DNA of 64,000 bases from Larix kaempferi (taxonomy: Eukaryota > Streptophyta > Pinopsida > Pinales > Pinaceae). Positions 1 through 10,979 of this stretch are shown here, piece after piece. Numbering within the stretch: position 1 is the first letter of the stretch; every line of letters starts with the position of its first letter. The stretch covers positions 4,278,001 through 4,342,000 of the forward strand of contig BSBM01000442.1 of NCBI GenBank assembly GCA_027924585.1, in the 5' to 3' direction. The notes beneath the pieces are model-generated. The model was given only the letters and a program-made list of their open reading frames with translations, made no database searches and was not told the origin of the DNA. A program made the translations under genes and the position numbers.

Positions 1-127
1 AATGTTCTCACAGTGGTTATTCAGCAAACCAAAGACAGTCCAATCATCAAAATATGCTTCTAAAAATTTATGCATGAAATCTTTAAATGCTACGATAACA
101 AATCTGGAAAAGATGGCAGGTGTGTTC
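1..127 (-). pseudogene. G1 reverse transcriptase, distal fragment (YFDD motif)
   Basis: Translating the minus strand gives a reverse transcriptase segment that contains the catalytic box as YFDDW, preceded by the conserved PAIFSR segment. The final bases (123-127, tgttc) are the target duplication of element A. The same reading frame resumes at 8981, where the next upstream residues are VIPFGLKN. This is the palm subdomain of a Ty3/gypsy polymerase that copies element RNA into DNA. It runs off the left edge of the window. No stop is visible in this short piece. Confidence 0.85.
123..127. repeat. Target-site duplication of element A, left copy (TGTTC)
   Basis: The five bases immediately before the 5' LTR are tgttc. 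The same five bases follow the 3' LTR at 8981-8985. A 5-bp duplication is standard for LTR retrotransposon integration. Confidence 0.93.
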
Positions 128-854
128 TGTTAACACCCAAAAAGTGTTCACTACCTCATCTACCACATTATATGGCTCATTTGTCCATTTTCCTACCATA
201 TTTCCCTTAAAAACCCTAAAAATCCCACTAAAAAGCCTCCAAAAGGCCTAAAATGCCTCCAAAAGGCCACAAAGCCGTCAAAATAGCCTCAAAAAGGCTA
301 AAAAAAACCCCTTTTTCCTCCAAAAATAGCAAAATCCCTCTAAAAAGGGAATAAAAAATATAAAATAATGAGGAAAAGGAGGAAAAAACCCTATACAGCT
401 GCCCTAAACCATATGGTTCCCAAAACCATGGGTCAGCACTCCACCACCAAAAAACTATAAATAGGTGATGGAGATCCCTTATTCCATATCCACAATCAAG
501 TATACCCTTACTCTGCCAAAATCTCTCTCGAAACCCTAGCTCACCATTGAGCCACTTTCACCTTGAGAGCCCCTTTTGGCCCATTCCCACCATTGGAGAA
601 AGAGAAGGAGCACATTGGAGCTTGGAGCAACCCTCTTGGACATTGCAAGGAGCTTCATCAACCTTCACATTGGAGGTAATATTAATACAAAACCCTTGTT
701 TACAAATTGTTCTTTATGTTTCATGCATGTGTTTTAGATTAGTTTACATTTCTGTTTTAGCTTAATTATTTACATTTACTGAACTGCTACTAAGGATTCC
801 ATTCTCCTTAGTAGGTGCTCATTTGCACAAGCTAGGGGTAAAACCCTAGCTACA
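128..854 (+). repeat. Element A 5' LTR
   Basis: The 727-bp direct repeat runs from TG to CA. It contains a TATA box (tataaatag, 456-464), so transcription should start near 490. Its partner is 8253-8980. The differences seen by eye are single substitutions plus a one-base change in a C/T run. Confidence 0.95.
456..464 (+). promoter_or_regulatory. TATA box in element A 5' LTR
   Basis: The sequence tataaatag follows a run of A and lies about 330 bp into the LTR. The same box occurs at 8582-8590 in the 3' LTR and in both LTRs of element B (45227-45236 and 54733-54742, reverse strand). Position and conservation support an LTR promoter. Confidence 0.7.
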
Positions 855-858
855 GTTT

Positions 859-873
859 TGGCGACTCCCCTAG
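859..873 (+). other. Element A primer binding site
   Basis: TGGCGACTCCCCTAG begins four bases after the 5' LTR. The same sequence lies just inside the 5' LTR of element B. A TGGCGACTC-type primer site is common in Tat/Ogre-like plant gypsy elements and would pair with the 3' end of a tRNA, possibly an Arg tRNA. The exact tRNA is not confirmed. Confidence 0.7.
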
Positions 874-939
874 TTTTTGAATTTCTGGTTTCCGTTTAAA
901 AAAAAAAAAAAACAAATTTCCTTTCGGCTGTCCCTTTCG

Positions 940-1330
940 GCCACCGTACATCGCGTCTTTTCCCTCTGCAGTCACGTCCCGACCGCGTCTTTCAGGCCCT
1001 TACCTGCGACCCGACCGCGGCTCTCAGACTGTTTCCGACGCCCTGCCGGCGGATTCAAGTCTGTTACCTGCGATCCGACCGCGTCTAATAAGCCTATTTG
1101 CTGCGATCTGACGGCGCCTGTCGACCATTTTCCCGCGTCCCGACTGCGTCTTTCAGCCTCTTTCGTGCGTCCCGACTGTGTCTGTTAGCCTTTTTGCCAC
1201 GACCCGACTGCGTCTTTTTCCCCATTTCCTGCATCCCGACTGTGCCTGTCGGCCCGATAGCCGCGACCTGTCCGCGTCTGTTTCCCTTAAACCTGCGGTC
1301 CGCCTGTTCTGATTCGCCACAGACCCGCGA
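940..1330 (+). repeat. GC-rich tandem repeat in element A leader
   Basis: About eight degenerate copies of a unit near 47 bp occur, each with a core like CGTCCCGACTGCGTCT followed by a T-rich spacer. The block is far richer in C and CpG than its surroundings. The corresponding block of element B is 53830-54260 on the reverse strand. It lies in the untranslated leader, where RNA packaging signals of retroelements usually sit. Short ORFs across it are by-products of the repeat. Confidence 0.75.
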
Positions 1331-1539
1331 TCTGATTTATGCATTTTTTCCCTAATTTGAGCCCAGCCCCTTTTGCTGCAATATTTTCTGCATCTGAACA
1401 ACCCTCTGTCCTACCTGCAGCCCCACTTCCTTACAGCCTTTCTGCAACATAATTTTTGTTCCCTTTACAGAATCTTTTTAAAATTTCAGTATTTTTAATT
1501 CAGAAAATTTTGCAAGTTTCAATTCCAGCATTATTGATA

Positions 1540-2300
1540 GTTAAGAAGTTGCTCCCCCTTGTGGCACTTCTATTTTGGGTTCATAACCTCACGAGCACAC
1601 ACTCTGTCACATAATTCAAGTGAGCCTTAAAAAGTACCTAGCTCAACCAATATTCTAACCCCACTTGGGGAACACAAAAGAATCTTTGTAGTTAGGTAGG
1701 ATCGGGGGGATAGGCTTCCAATAACACCCCTCGGTTACTTACACTTGAGACATAGTTGTTGTCCAAATAGGGAACCAAAATCCCCTAGTACTTTTTGGCA
1801 CGGTCACGACCAGTTTATCAGAGGGACTCTCCCTTAGGAGGGTTGAAGTCGGGAGACTGGTTCCGGAGGCCTGAGTGGAATATCGCACTCCATTCAGTAA
1901 CCGAAGGGCTACCTTTCGCGGTTCGCGGGATATCCCTGTATAGGGGTATTGCGGTAAACGGACTAAACGGCAGATTCACCTTTCTGGACGTGTCATGAAC
2001 GGGGTATCTTAGTTTCCATTCTTCTAGGATTGACTACCCGGTGTCCCTCCCGGTAGGGGGATATCATAGCCACTTGGCTTTCCTACTCATATTGTCTGAC
2101 TTGGATTTCATCACCTTGCAGAGGATATGTTTAGTTGAGTCAGAATACTTTTAGTTAGGTGTTTGCATGCTCCTTTACCTCCCTTTGGTCTAGTGAGTCC
2201 ACCATTTTTCATTTTTAGGAAACCTGCTGCTTGTTGGTATTCTGACCATTTTTGTTGGTACTCCACCTATTGTAGCACAGCTGTTACAGTGGGTGTTTTG
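1540..2300 (+). other. Conserved untranslated leader of the A/B family
   Basis: This stretch has no credible ORF, but it is strongly conserved between A and B (B copy about 52900-53680, reverse strand). A GC-rich core at 1790-2060 is the best preserved part. It lies between the primer site and gag. A role in RNA structure, packaging or translation initiation is inference from position and conservation only. Confidence 0.6.
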
Positions 2301-2302
2301 AG

Positions 2303-4824
2303 TTGGTTGTTGGCCTGAGTGCCTTGTTTTTGAGCTCTCCTTCTGCACACTCGGTTGCATTAGGGTTTTTGAGCTGTTTTTTACTCACCTCAACCCACAG
2401 AGTTTCGACACCATCTCTCATCATTGAGTCCCCGAGACATTCTCGGCGCCTCAGGGGCGAGCCCCCACAGCACGGTTCACTTGACACCTCACGTCCTCGC
2501 CACAGATCATCATCAGTTGATACCACTTATCACAGATCTAGAGCCTTGTCACTTGACTCCACTCGTCAACGGCATAGGACTCCGTCACTAGAGAAGAGTT
2601 TGAGAACCCCATTTGCACTGCCCCTACTAGCCCCATGGCTGGCGCGACTTCCACTCCTTTTGTTGTAGGGACCATTGGTGGCACATCCACCACTACACCA
2701 GTTACCACACCTGCTCTAGGATGCCCTCGATGGGGACCACATCCACCATCCCGGTCACCATTCCTATTCCCGTAGCTAGCATCCATACCACCACTCCACC
2801 AGTGACTCACACTACCCATGGTGGTGCGGGCCCATCCTATTCCACTTTAGTTCCCCCACTTGGGGGCAACATTCCCAACCCTGCCCCTCTACTTGGGGGC
2901 ATGGGCCCCAACTTGGTCCAACCCACTCCTGTGTCAAATCCTTCTTCCAGTCTGCCTTTCATGGCTAGCCTCAACCTACCTGACCTAGCCAGACTGACCA
3001 ACGACCCTATCCGACACGACCCTACATGGCCTCACATGCCTACCAAGCTCCCCTCTGACATTCCTAAATTCGAGGGCAAGGCGGGTGAGGACCCACAAAA
3101 CCATATCATGTCTTTCCACATATGGTGTTCCTCTAACTCCATAGTGGATGACTCTGTTCGCCTCCGTCTCTTACAGCGCACCTTCACTGGCTCTGCAGCT
3201 AAGTGGTATATCGAGCAACCTCATGGGACCCATGCCACCTTTGCTTCCCTTGCCTCGACCTTCCTGCAGTTCTTCTAGTTACCTATTCGCTATGACGCGG
3301 GCATCGAGATTCTCCTATCCTGCAGACAAAACACGGCTACCCACATCACGGACCACATTCATGAGTGGCGTAGATGCCGTAGCTTATGCAAGATCAAACT
3401 AGATGACCGTATCTTCCTAGATTGGTTCCTCAAATCCCTTCTCCCTGTTATTGCTAAGGATGTGGCATCAAAAAGACCCCAGTCTGAAGAAGAGGCCATC
3501 CTTAAGGCACAACAGTTCGACCTCATTTACGCCCAGTCAGGTTACCTCTATACCATTATACCTAACGCCCCTCGCGGTAAGTCCTCCCATCACGATGCAC
3601 CGGGGGCATCCCACGCTGCAGACAGCATCATTGGTCGTGTTTCCTCGCATCCCCAACCCTTTTCCATAGCATGACCTACCCCGGGCCCCGACCTTTCGCG
3701 GGCCACCTCACAGTCTGGGGCCACCAACTCATATGCTCCTATGACACATCGCCATCATTCCCATGGACCCAGCTGTCCACCTCAGTGCTTCGGGCATGCG
3801 CCCCCTGCTTATACCCCCCCCGGTCGCACCTCAGTCCTATTACCACCAGCAGGCTGCACCAGCTCCTGCGCCTTCTCCATCCCAACCCACTTATTACCAC
3901 CAGCAAGCTACACCAGCTCCTGCGCCTTCCCAAGCCCAACCAGCATATTACCCGCCACAGGCAGCCCCTGCGGCCAACCCACAACCTGCTCCGCAAACAT
4001 ATTAGCAACCTCCTCAAGGTGCCGCACCTGCGCAGCCTCCACCTACATACCATCCATCGCAGCTTGCTCCCGCACCTACAGAACCTCAAAACCCACCTGC
4101 TGCTCAAGGGCAAGTTTACGCCCAAAACAACCCGCAGCAAAACCAAAATAACCAACGTAACCAGGGCCAACAAAATCACGGCAAGGGCCGTAATCGTGGG
4201 AACAACCAACCTACAGACCAAGGTGGTCAACCGGCTAATCCCCCAGACAAAAACAACGCGATCCCCGCTAACCAAAACCCTGATCGCCCGCCCAAGGAGG
4301 CTAAAAACCCTAATTTGAGAACGAACCATCCTTGTTCTATCTGCGGGGTCTATGGCCACTACACACATACTTGCCCACATTTGGAGCGAGCTTGGCAACT
4401 TTGGGTTGATGATGCCCATTGCCAAGGGCAGGCAGCTCCTCAAGCGCAGCCCAACCCCCCACAACCTCAGCAGCCACCTATGGTGTTGCAAAACCCCTTA
4501 CCAACCCAAGGCGTGGTGAACACTCAGTCGTTGGCCCCCCCTCAAGCCAACGCGCAACCCCAACAACAACAGATCACATACGCCGCTCCTGATCAACCCA
4601 TGTTTGACTCAGGTACCCACCACTTATTGATGATGTCTTCCGCTAATGTCAACCTCCAGACCCGTCGGAACCAATATGGCTCCACCTCTGAAGCACATCC
4701 CATTGATAAAACCCCCAACGCTCATCCCACTGATCAAGCGTTACGTAAACCACACATGCCTCCATGGCCTGCACTGCTGGCTCCTGCAGGTCCCTCACCA
4801 GGAGTGCATTCTTATGCACTCTAG
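2303..4824 (+). pseudogene. Element A Gag pseudogene (RS-rich N-terminus, Gag core, one CCHC knuckle)
   Basis: Gag forms the virus-like particle that packages element RNA. The N-terminal segment (2420-2590) is rich in Arg and Ser, with repeats such as HRSSS and HRTPS. The Gag core follows at about 2980-3560 and includes LPSDIPKFEGKAGED and KWYIEQP. Then come a Pro/Gln/Ala-rich stretch and a CCHC zinc knuckle at 4333-4374 (CSICGVYGHYTHTC). Compared with element B, about 35 bp are missing near 2590, which shifts the frame. A TAG at 3276-3278 replaces a Gln codon, and a TGA lies near 3670. The frame diverges from B after about 4770, where unrelated sequence begins. No ATG is evident at the start; the frame is open upstream and B starts the same way. 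Confidence 0.88.
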
Positions 4825-5216
4825 CCTCTGGACCACAGTGTCTCTCCAGCATGTCCTCCATGTCTACGTCCGCGGCGACCCGCGGCTGTGTGTCTGCTAC
4901 CCTGCCTAGATAGGGCAACCCCGTCAGAAAGTATATGTCAGTCAGGGTGAGATCCACCCTCTCACCCTATACTCGGAAAGCCTATATGTCTGGCTCCCAG
5001 AAGCTGATCAGTCGGTTCAGCAGCAACGCTGCTGACCGTATCATGGGTATCTGTGCGAACTTTAGTAGTCCGCACATGCCCAGCACGGATCGCACATGGC
5101 GCTCCCCTCGGACCATGGCCATGATCTCATCAGGGATCTCTCGCTCTCTCCATAGCACCTGCGGCATCCTGTCAATCACACAAAGTAGACTCATCAGACT
5201 CATGTCAACTAAATAA
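4780..5216 (-). pseudogene. Antisense plant mobile domain (PMD) remnant inside element A
   Basis: The minus strand, opposite to element A, translates into a plant-mobile-domain-like segment. An N-terminal part at 5203-4982 ends in LLNRLISFWEPD. It is followed in the same frame, after two TAG stops, by DLTLTDIYFLTGLPYLGR at 4954-4901. The pairing of an FW-x-P block with LTL-D-YFLTGLP is characteristic of the PMD family of plant proteins, which are often carried by transposons. Several plant gypsy lineages carry antisense ORFs downstream of their genes, and this looks like a decayed example. Element B lacks it at the same place and has protease there. The left junction with gag is near 4775. 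The function is not known. Confidence 0.72.
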
Positions 5217-5229
5217 GCCCTTCCCCTCC

Positions 5230-5560
5230 CCCCGGAAGACCCCCATAGCTCAGACCAAAACCACAGCTTTAGGGCTTCCTACCGCGGTTTTCGGCCACGA
5301 CTGTTAGGCCTACACTCGCGGTCCTTAACCGCGACTGTTTGACCTAATCCCGCGGTTTGGAACTGCGTGTTCCTCCTTGGAACCCGCAGTACTAGACCGC
5401 GTATCCAGCCGAGAAACCCGCGGTCCCCAACCGTGTGGTTCATCCCGAAACTCGCGGCCTCCAACCGCGGTTTCGTCCCCCTAACCCGCGGTCCACCCCA
5501 TGTGGACCGTACACATAACCCTGGGACCCACTACCCAAACACCGACCCTAAAAAACATGC
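5230..5560. repeat. Degenerate CCGCGGT-rich repeat next to the antisense PMD
   Basis: Six to eight irregular copies of a block built on CCGCGGT, spaced roughly 35-45 bp apart, lie immediately upstream of the antisense PMD fragment as read on its strand. Element B has no equivalent. The block probably arrived together with the PMD segment and could be its leader, but nothing proves that. Confidence 0.55.
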
Positions 5561-5859
5561 AGGTATGAGTTTGACGGAATACCTGTATCTCCCGGATCTG
5601 AAATCGGCCGGTCGAATCATCCAGAAATGCCACCTCAGCTCTGGTCCACTTTGATCACAAGTCAAAGTCAAATAGTACAAATGACACATGTCATGTTGGA
5701 CCCACTCACTATTTATAGTCAGTTGACTTTTTCTTGTTTTGGCCATTCTGACTCCATACGGAGTCCGTTTCCCGGACCATTTCCACCACCGGAATCAGCA
5801 CGACGAGACCGTCATGATGGTCATCTCATTGCATTATTTTCTCCTTGTCATTTTTTTCC

Positions 5860-6245
5860 CATTTTTCAGACACCATTTGTCACCTCGGTTTGCGTGCCAC
5901 ATCGGCCGTTCTCCATTTTTCACATATTTTATATCATCGAATTCATTTTTCCGAGCCGGTGATGATGCTTGAGATCATTTATCGCTCTCACCCCCAGATT
6001 TTTTGGGTCTTTTTCCAAAACACCCCCAGTCACCTTGGTTTGCGTGCCACATCGATCGTTATCCATTTTTGACACTCTTTATATTGCCGGATTCATTTTT
6101 CCGAGCTCGTGATGATGCTCGAGATCATTTCTCCCTCTCACCTGGTACAATTTCAACATTGTGTCCCGACACCTTGCTGCCTCGGTTTGCGTGCCACATC
6201 GGCCACCATCGGATTGTTCCACATTGTTACATGAGCCCTTCACTC
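5860..6245 (+). repeat. Three ~150-bp direct repeats in element A 3' region
   Basis: The sequence GGTTTGCGTGCCACATCG recurs at about 5887, 6037 and 6184, in blocks that also share GATGATGCTTGAGATCATTT-like segments. Element B has the same three-copy arrangement near 47630, 47775 and 47920, so the array is an old family trait. The ORFs crossing it are repeats of the same peptide and are not credible genes. Confidence 0.75.
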
Positions 6246-8252
6246 CTGTCATACTGCAAATTTTTCGTTATTTTGCCACCATTTCATTCACCCCGCAAGG
6301 AGGCCCACCAGTGTTCCCCCCTACCCTCATTCTTGGTCATCATTACTGATCCTTGATTGAACACTTCCTCCTTGCCTGGCCATTCCTTTTGTTCGGTATA
6401 ATTTTATCCCTTTTTCGGGCCGGACAAGTCCTTTACGAAAAAGGCACTTAGGGAGTTTCCGTTAAGCTCTTTTCTGACTCCTAAAAGAATGAAAAGATCG
6501 CCGAGCAATCTTGCTTCCTTTCATGCTCGTTAAAGTACCTGAAAGGGCGTCTATCTAGTATAAGTTTAACCCTTTTCCGGACTTGGTAGACTAATTATGA
6601 AAAAGGAATACTCTAGTCACACCGTCTAGAAGAGTTCTTCATTGCATCCTTTTATGCTTCTTTGGGCCTTGGAGACTAAATCTACAAAAAGAAACCCCCT
6701 GGAGTCTTCTTATTTGCTTTCAGACTCTCTAAAATTGAAAGCAACCACGAGCATGAACTGTCCTGGGCTCGTTAAATCCACACGACAGTACCATTCCATT
6801 ACTTCAGAGTCTTCTTATCACTTTCAGACTCCTTAAAATTGAAAGCAACCACGAGCATGAACTGTCTTGGGCTCGTAAAATCCACACGACAGTACCATTT
6901 TACACACACTTCTTCTAGTTCATTAACCCATGAAGAAGTCATCCCATGCCTCCAGGCACTATGATCGATCATCTCGGCAGCACCCCCAATCAGGTCGCCT
7001 TTGTTCAGAGTATTCTGCAGTCTCCTGCCATTTTATACCAGCTTGAGTCTCCCTCAACCCAGTCACCTTCCCAGATCCAATACAGCTATGATCCCTTTCT
7101 CCTCAGTTAGTTCCATATGATGCTCGATCATTCCCATTATCATACTCTGAACAAAGGAAGTTTGAGTCCACCCACTCTACTTTCCCAGTTATTCCCTCCC
7201 AGTTTGGTTAGTCCTGCCATCAGTACTATCACATTTCGGTTCTCCACCTCGCGCTCCTGTCAAGGAAACATCATTGCCTTGATAATTGTAGGTCTCCCTC
7301 TGTCGACGACAACCCCTCTACTCCAGAGGATAGGCCCAGAGGTCCCTACGCCTTGGACTTATCACCATCTGTGGTAAGTGCCTACGGACCATTCTGAGAG
7401 GAGTCATCATTTCCTCTCCGAGTGGTTGTTTCTCACATGCTCGACTTCAGCACCTTGATCGCATCGTCGAGAATCGCATAGGGTTACATTCCTTCAGTTT
7501 TTAGTCGAACACCCCGGACTTCCCCTGACTCTAGCACATTGGTGAGTCACTTCGGAAGCCATCCAGTTATATGTTCCCGTGGATGTCCGGGCTGCGTTGG
7601 CATTTGTATTCGGAAGCCATCCAGTTATATGCTTCCTTGAGTACCCAGATCTGTTCCAGTTCAGTGTACCATTGCGAGTGTACCCCTTGTCACTCTGATC
7701 CAGCAACTCATCAGTTCATTTGGTACCACACTCAGTAGCACTGTTGATTTTTCCAGTGTATCAGTTCCTCAGCTCAGACATGGTTAGCCCAGCAGTATGT
7801 CCCAGATTCGTGTCCCCTCTAGAAACTTATGATGTACGCAGTGGTTCTCTATGTATCTTACAGGTCCCTCTTTTCGGGCCTCACAGTTTTCTTTTATGTA
7901 TCTTGATACGAGCATGGGTATGCCCGCTTCGTCCATCTATTGAGATTATTCCTCAGTCAGTATTTGAGGTCATGTATATGTCAGGTCCCCATTTTTGGAC
8001 CCCTTTGTTATTATTATGTTATATCTTGATACGAGCATGGGAATGCCCGCCTCGTCCATATGATCAGATGATTCCTCATCCTTTTTTGAGGTTATGTACT
8101 TTTAGTTCTTGAGGTTATGGGAATGTTCGGGGTCGTTGTTCCGGGCTTCAGTTTGTTTCTTCTCTTCTCCATACCCCAAGAAAACCATATATGACTTATG
8201 ATGTCCATCGGCCATACGATGAGCTCCTGCCCTCGCACATCAGGGGGCAATC
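6245..8252 (+). other. Element A 3' non-coding region
   Basis: About 2 kb without a recognisable protein. A duplication of about 106 bp (near 6700-6805 and 6806-6905) carries GCAACCACGAGCATGAACTG in both copies and is also present in element B (46960-47110). Another pair at 7555-7640 shares GGAAGCCATCCAGTTATATG. The segment ends in a short purine run (aggggg) just before the 3' LTR, which may act as a weak polypurine tract. Confidence 0.6.
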
Positions 8253-8980
8253 TGTTAACACCCAAAAAGTGTTCACTACCTCATCTACCACATTATATGG
8301 CTCATTTGTCCATTTTCCTACCATATTTCCCTTAAAAACCCTAAAAATCCCACTAAAAAGCCTCCAAAAGGCCTAAAATGCCCCCAAAAGGCCACAAAGC
8401 CATCAAAATAGCCTCAAAAAGGCTAAAAAAAACCCCCCTTTTCCTCCAAAAATAGCAAAATCCCTCTAAAAAGGGAATAAAAAATATAAAATAATGAGGA
8501 AAAGGAGGAAAAAACCCTATACAGCTGCCCTAAACCATATGGTTCCCAAAACCATGGGTCAGCACTCCACCACCAAAAAACTATAAATAGGTGATGGAGA
8601 TCCCTTATTCCATATCCACAATCAAGTATACCCTTACTCTGCCAAAATCTCTCTCGAAACCCTAGCTCACCATTGAGCCACTTTCACCTTGAGAGCCCCT
8701 TTTGGCCCATTCCCACCATTGGAGAAAGAGAAGGAGCACATTGGAGCTTGGAGAAACCCTCTTGGACATTGCAAGGAGCTTCATCAACCTTCACATTGGA
8801 GGTAATATCAATACAAAACCCTTGTTTACAAATTGTTCTTTATGTTTCATGCATGTGTTTTAGATTAGTTTACATTTCTGTTTTAGCTTAATTATTTACA
8901 TTTACTGAACTGCTACTAAGGAGTCCATTCTCCTTAGTAGGTGCTCATTTGCACAAGCTAGGGGTAAAACCCTAGCTACA
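8253..8980 (+). repeat. Element A 3' LTR
   Basis: This 728-bp partner of the LTR at 128-854 has the same ends and the same TATA box (8582-8590). It is followed directly by the second TGTTC at 8981-8985. Confidence 0.95.
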
Positions 8981-8985
8981 TGTTC
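8981..8985. repeat. Target-site duplication of element A, right copy (TGTTC)
   Basis: The bases tgttc follow the 3' LTR and match 123-127. Confidence 0.93.
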
Positions 8986-10185
8986 TTCAAACCAAAGGGA
9001 ATTACTGTATACTAGAACGACCCCCATTCAGTAGAAAAAGTTGTCTTGTGTCTATCTGCTGGATCAATTCTTATCTGATGGTATCCAGAAAATCCATCAG
9101 TAAAAGAGTAGGCCTCATTTCCTCCAACATTATCTAAGACTTCATCTATAAAAGGAGTGGGAAATGGGTCATGTAGAGAAGCATCATTCAGCTTCCTGAG
9201 ATCCACACAGATCCTTATCTCACCCTTAGTTTTCTTGTCCTAGCTAACCATCGGGATTATCCATTCAGATTCTTCAACCAGCTCAATGATCCCCGCATCG
9301 AGCATCTTATCGAGTTCTACCTTAAGTCTTTCTTTGTATCGAGGGTTCATTCTATAGGGCCTTTTCTTAACAGGCTTCACGCCTGGCTTAAGAGGTATCT
9401 TCATAACCCCTAAGTTACCCAAAATACCTTTCATTTCTGTAAACTTCGTCGAAAAGAAATCCTGATATTCATGTAGCAGGTCCGCAATCTCCGCGACCGT
9501 GGCATCATCCCAGTAGTCTCTGATAGATGCAAACTTTGGCTCTTCACTTGTGCCAATGTTCACTTTTCTCGTTTTAATAGGTCCACTCATGTCTGGAATT
9601 TCCAGTGGAGGTCCCTCTACATCGCGCGCACCTTCTGACTCAGGTATATTGACATTGCGCGGATCCTCCTCATTGCTTTCTTCTTCTTCTTCACCATTTT
9701 CAATGAGGTTATAGCATTCTAGTGCATGTTCTATCGTTCTTTCCCATTCTGGCTGTAGGTTCACATGGAATTTTATATCTTCAAACACTCTCTCTTTGAG
9801 TTCCTCCAATGACTCATTTGTACTTGGGCATTCTGCTATGAATATTATTTCCTTGATGACCTGCAATGCTTCATTTATACTCGGGATGTCATCTTCAAAA
9901 CTGAAACTTCTCTGGAAGTTCGCAGTTAGGGTAGGCCAATCTGTGTATTCTCTGCGCAACTCTGTGTCTAGGTACTAGTTCTTTGGAGTGTGCTCCTCCA
10001 ATGTATGCGCAAACAGATGCACCCATTCTGTCTGTGGTCTCTCCTGCCATGTTTACGAACATATTTCAATATGATCCCTTGGATCCGTTTGTCCATTATA
10101 TTTTTCAAAGGGCAGTACAACCTTCTCAACGAACCTGATCTGCATCATGCTCTTGCACTGATCCCATGTAGTCAATGTATGCTTA
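8981..10185 (-). pseudogene. G1 middle fragment: end of second Gag-like domain, linker and start of reverse transcriptase
   Basis: On the minus strand, 10180-9900 encodes the end of a Gag-like domain (TDPRDHIEIC, then TDWPTLTANFQRSF). An acidic linker of about 100 residues follows. The reverse transcriptase N-terminus starts near 9500, with DLLHEYQDFFSTKFTEMKG, RPYRMNPRYKE and then CVDLRKLND at 9206. In-frame stops interrupt it near 10060, 9970, 9240 and 9010. At least two of these, before DKKTKGE and after WGSF, are TAG where gypsy proteins usually have Gln. The frame continues upstream at 15495 (beyond C1) and downstream at 122 (beyond element A). The architecture, with a second Gag-like domain between protease and polymerase, is that of a widespread plant gypsy family. 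Confidence 0.88.
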
Positions 10186-10766
10186 TGTTAAGATTCAATA
10201 TGCTAAGATAGATAATATCAGTATTACATTCCATTTCACAACAATAGCATATACAAGATCACTGAAAGAACAACAAGCACATCATAAACACAAGAGACAT
10301 AGATTTATCCTGGGAAACCCTCATGGGGTATAAAACCCAGCAAATATTCCTCAATATAGATGACCAACAAATACAAGTATGTAGTCCCAAACATGAGCTC
10401 CTTCTCCTCCTTTTCATATATATCCCTCTCCTATGCGAGTTTCACAAGGGAGTGTGTGTGTTAAATGAGGAACACACCTCCTCTATTTATACACTACTTC
10501 ACTTTTATTTTGACCTTAGCTAGGTCAGCCCCAACTTAACCACTCAACATAATGATGACTGGGCCGACCCCACTAGGGGACTTAAACACCCCATACAACT
10601 GACTCTGGGCCGACCCCACTAGGGAAGTCTAATAACCCAAGTTACCACATTCCGATGGAGTAATAAACATCTCTGGATATACAATAAGATCTCTACGGAG
10701 GAATGAAACATATCCAGAATAATAAAGTACAAATATAATATTCTTAGAAGTTACAATATCTCAACA
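10186..10766 (-). repeat. C1 3' LTR
   Basis: It begins tgttaagattc in plus view and ends ctcaaca. A minus-strand TATA box appears in plus view as ctatttatac at 10483-10492. The purine tract next to it reads CGTTAAGGGGAAG on the minus strand (10767-10779), which identifies this as the 3' LTR. Confidence 0.9.
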
Positions 10767-10779
10767 CTTCCCCTTAACG
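10767..10779 (-). other. C1 polypurine tract
   Basis: The minus strand reads CGTTAAGGGGAAG immediately before the LTR start. C3 has the same tract at 37341-37353. It would prime plus-strand DNA synthesis. Confidence 0.75.
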
Positions 10780-10979
10780 AGAAGGATATTATAACAACAT
10801 CTGTAGGAGCAAGGAGTCATCAACTACATTATACATGATACATCTATAAATCATTGGAAGCTTTCTTCATACATCATCAGTAACTCAAATAGTTATTGAA
10901 ACATCTTCAGGATCTTCAATACTGGAACATAAACATCTTCAATACTGAGTCTTCATCTTCTGCAACACTCGAACAGCTA

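Larger units (their letters stand above)
128..8980 (+). mobile_element. Element A: non-autonomous Ty3/gypsy-type LTR retrotransposon with gag only
   Basis: Two LTRs of 727 and 728 bp, both starting TGTTAACACC and ending CTAGCTACA, enclose 7.4 kb of internal DNA flanked by TGTTC duplications. The internal region holds a primer site, a GC-rich repeated leader, a broken gag with one zinc knuckle, an antisense plant mobile domain remnant, and about 3 kb of non-coding DNA. No protease, reverse transcriptase, RNase H or integrase can be found. The LTRs differ at only about seven places by eye, so the insertion is recent although the gag is already broken. It therefore probably moved with proteins supplied by other elements. 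Element B on the opposite strand is the same family. Confidence 0.93.

Noticed and set aside
547-765. 72-codon ORF repeated at 8673-8891
   Set aside because: Both lie inside LTRs of element A and are copies of the same LTR sequence, with no homology to a protein.
3739-4491. 250-codon ORF on the minus strand
   Set aside because: It is the antisense of the Pro/Gln-rich part of element A gag; composition bias keeps it open.
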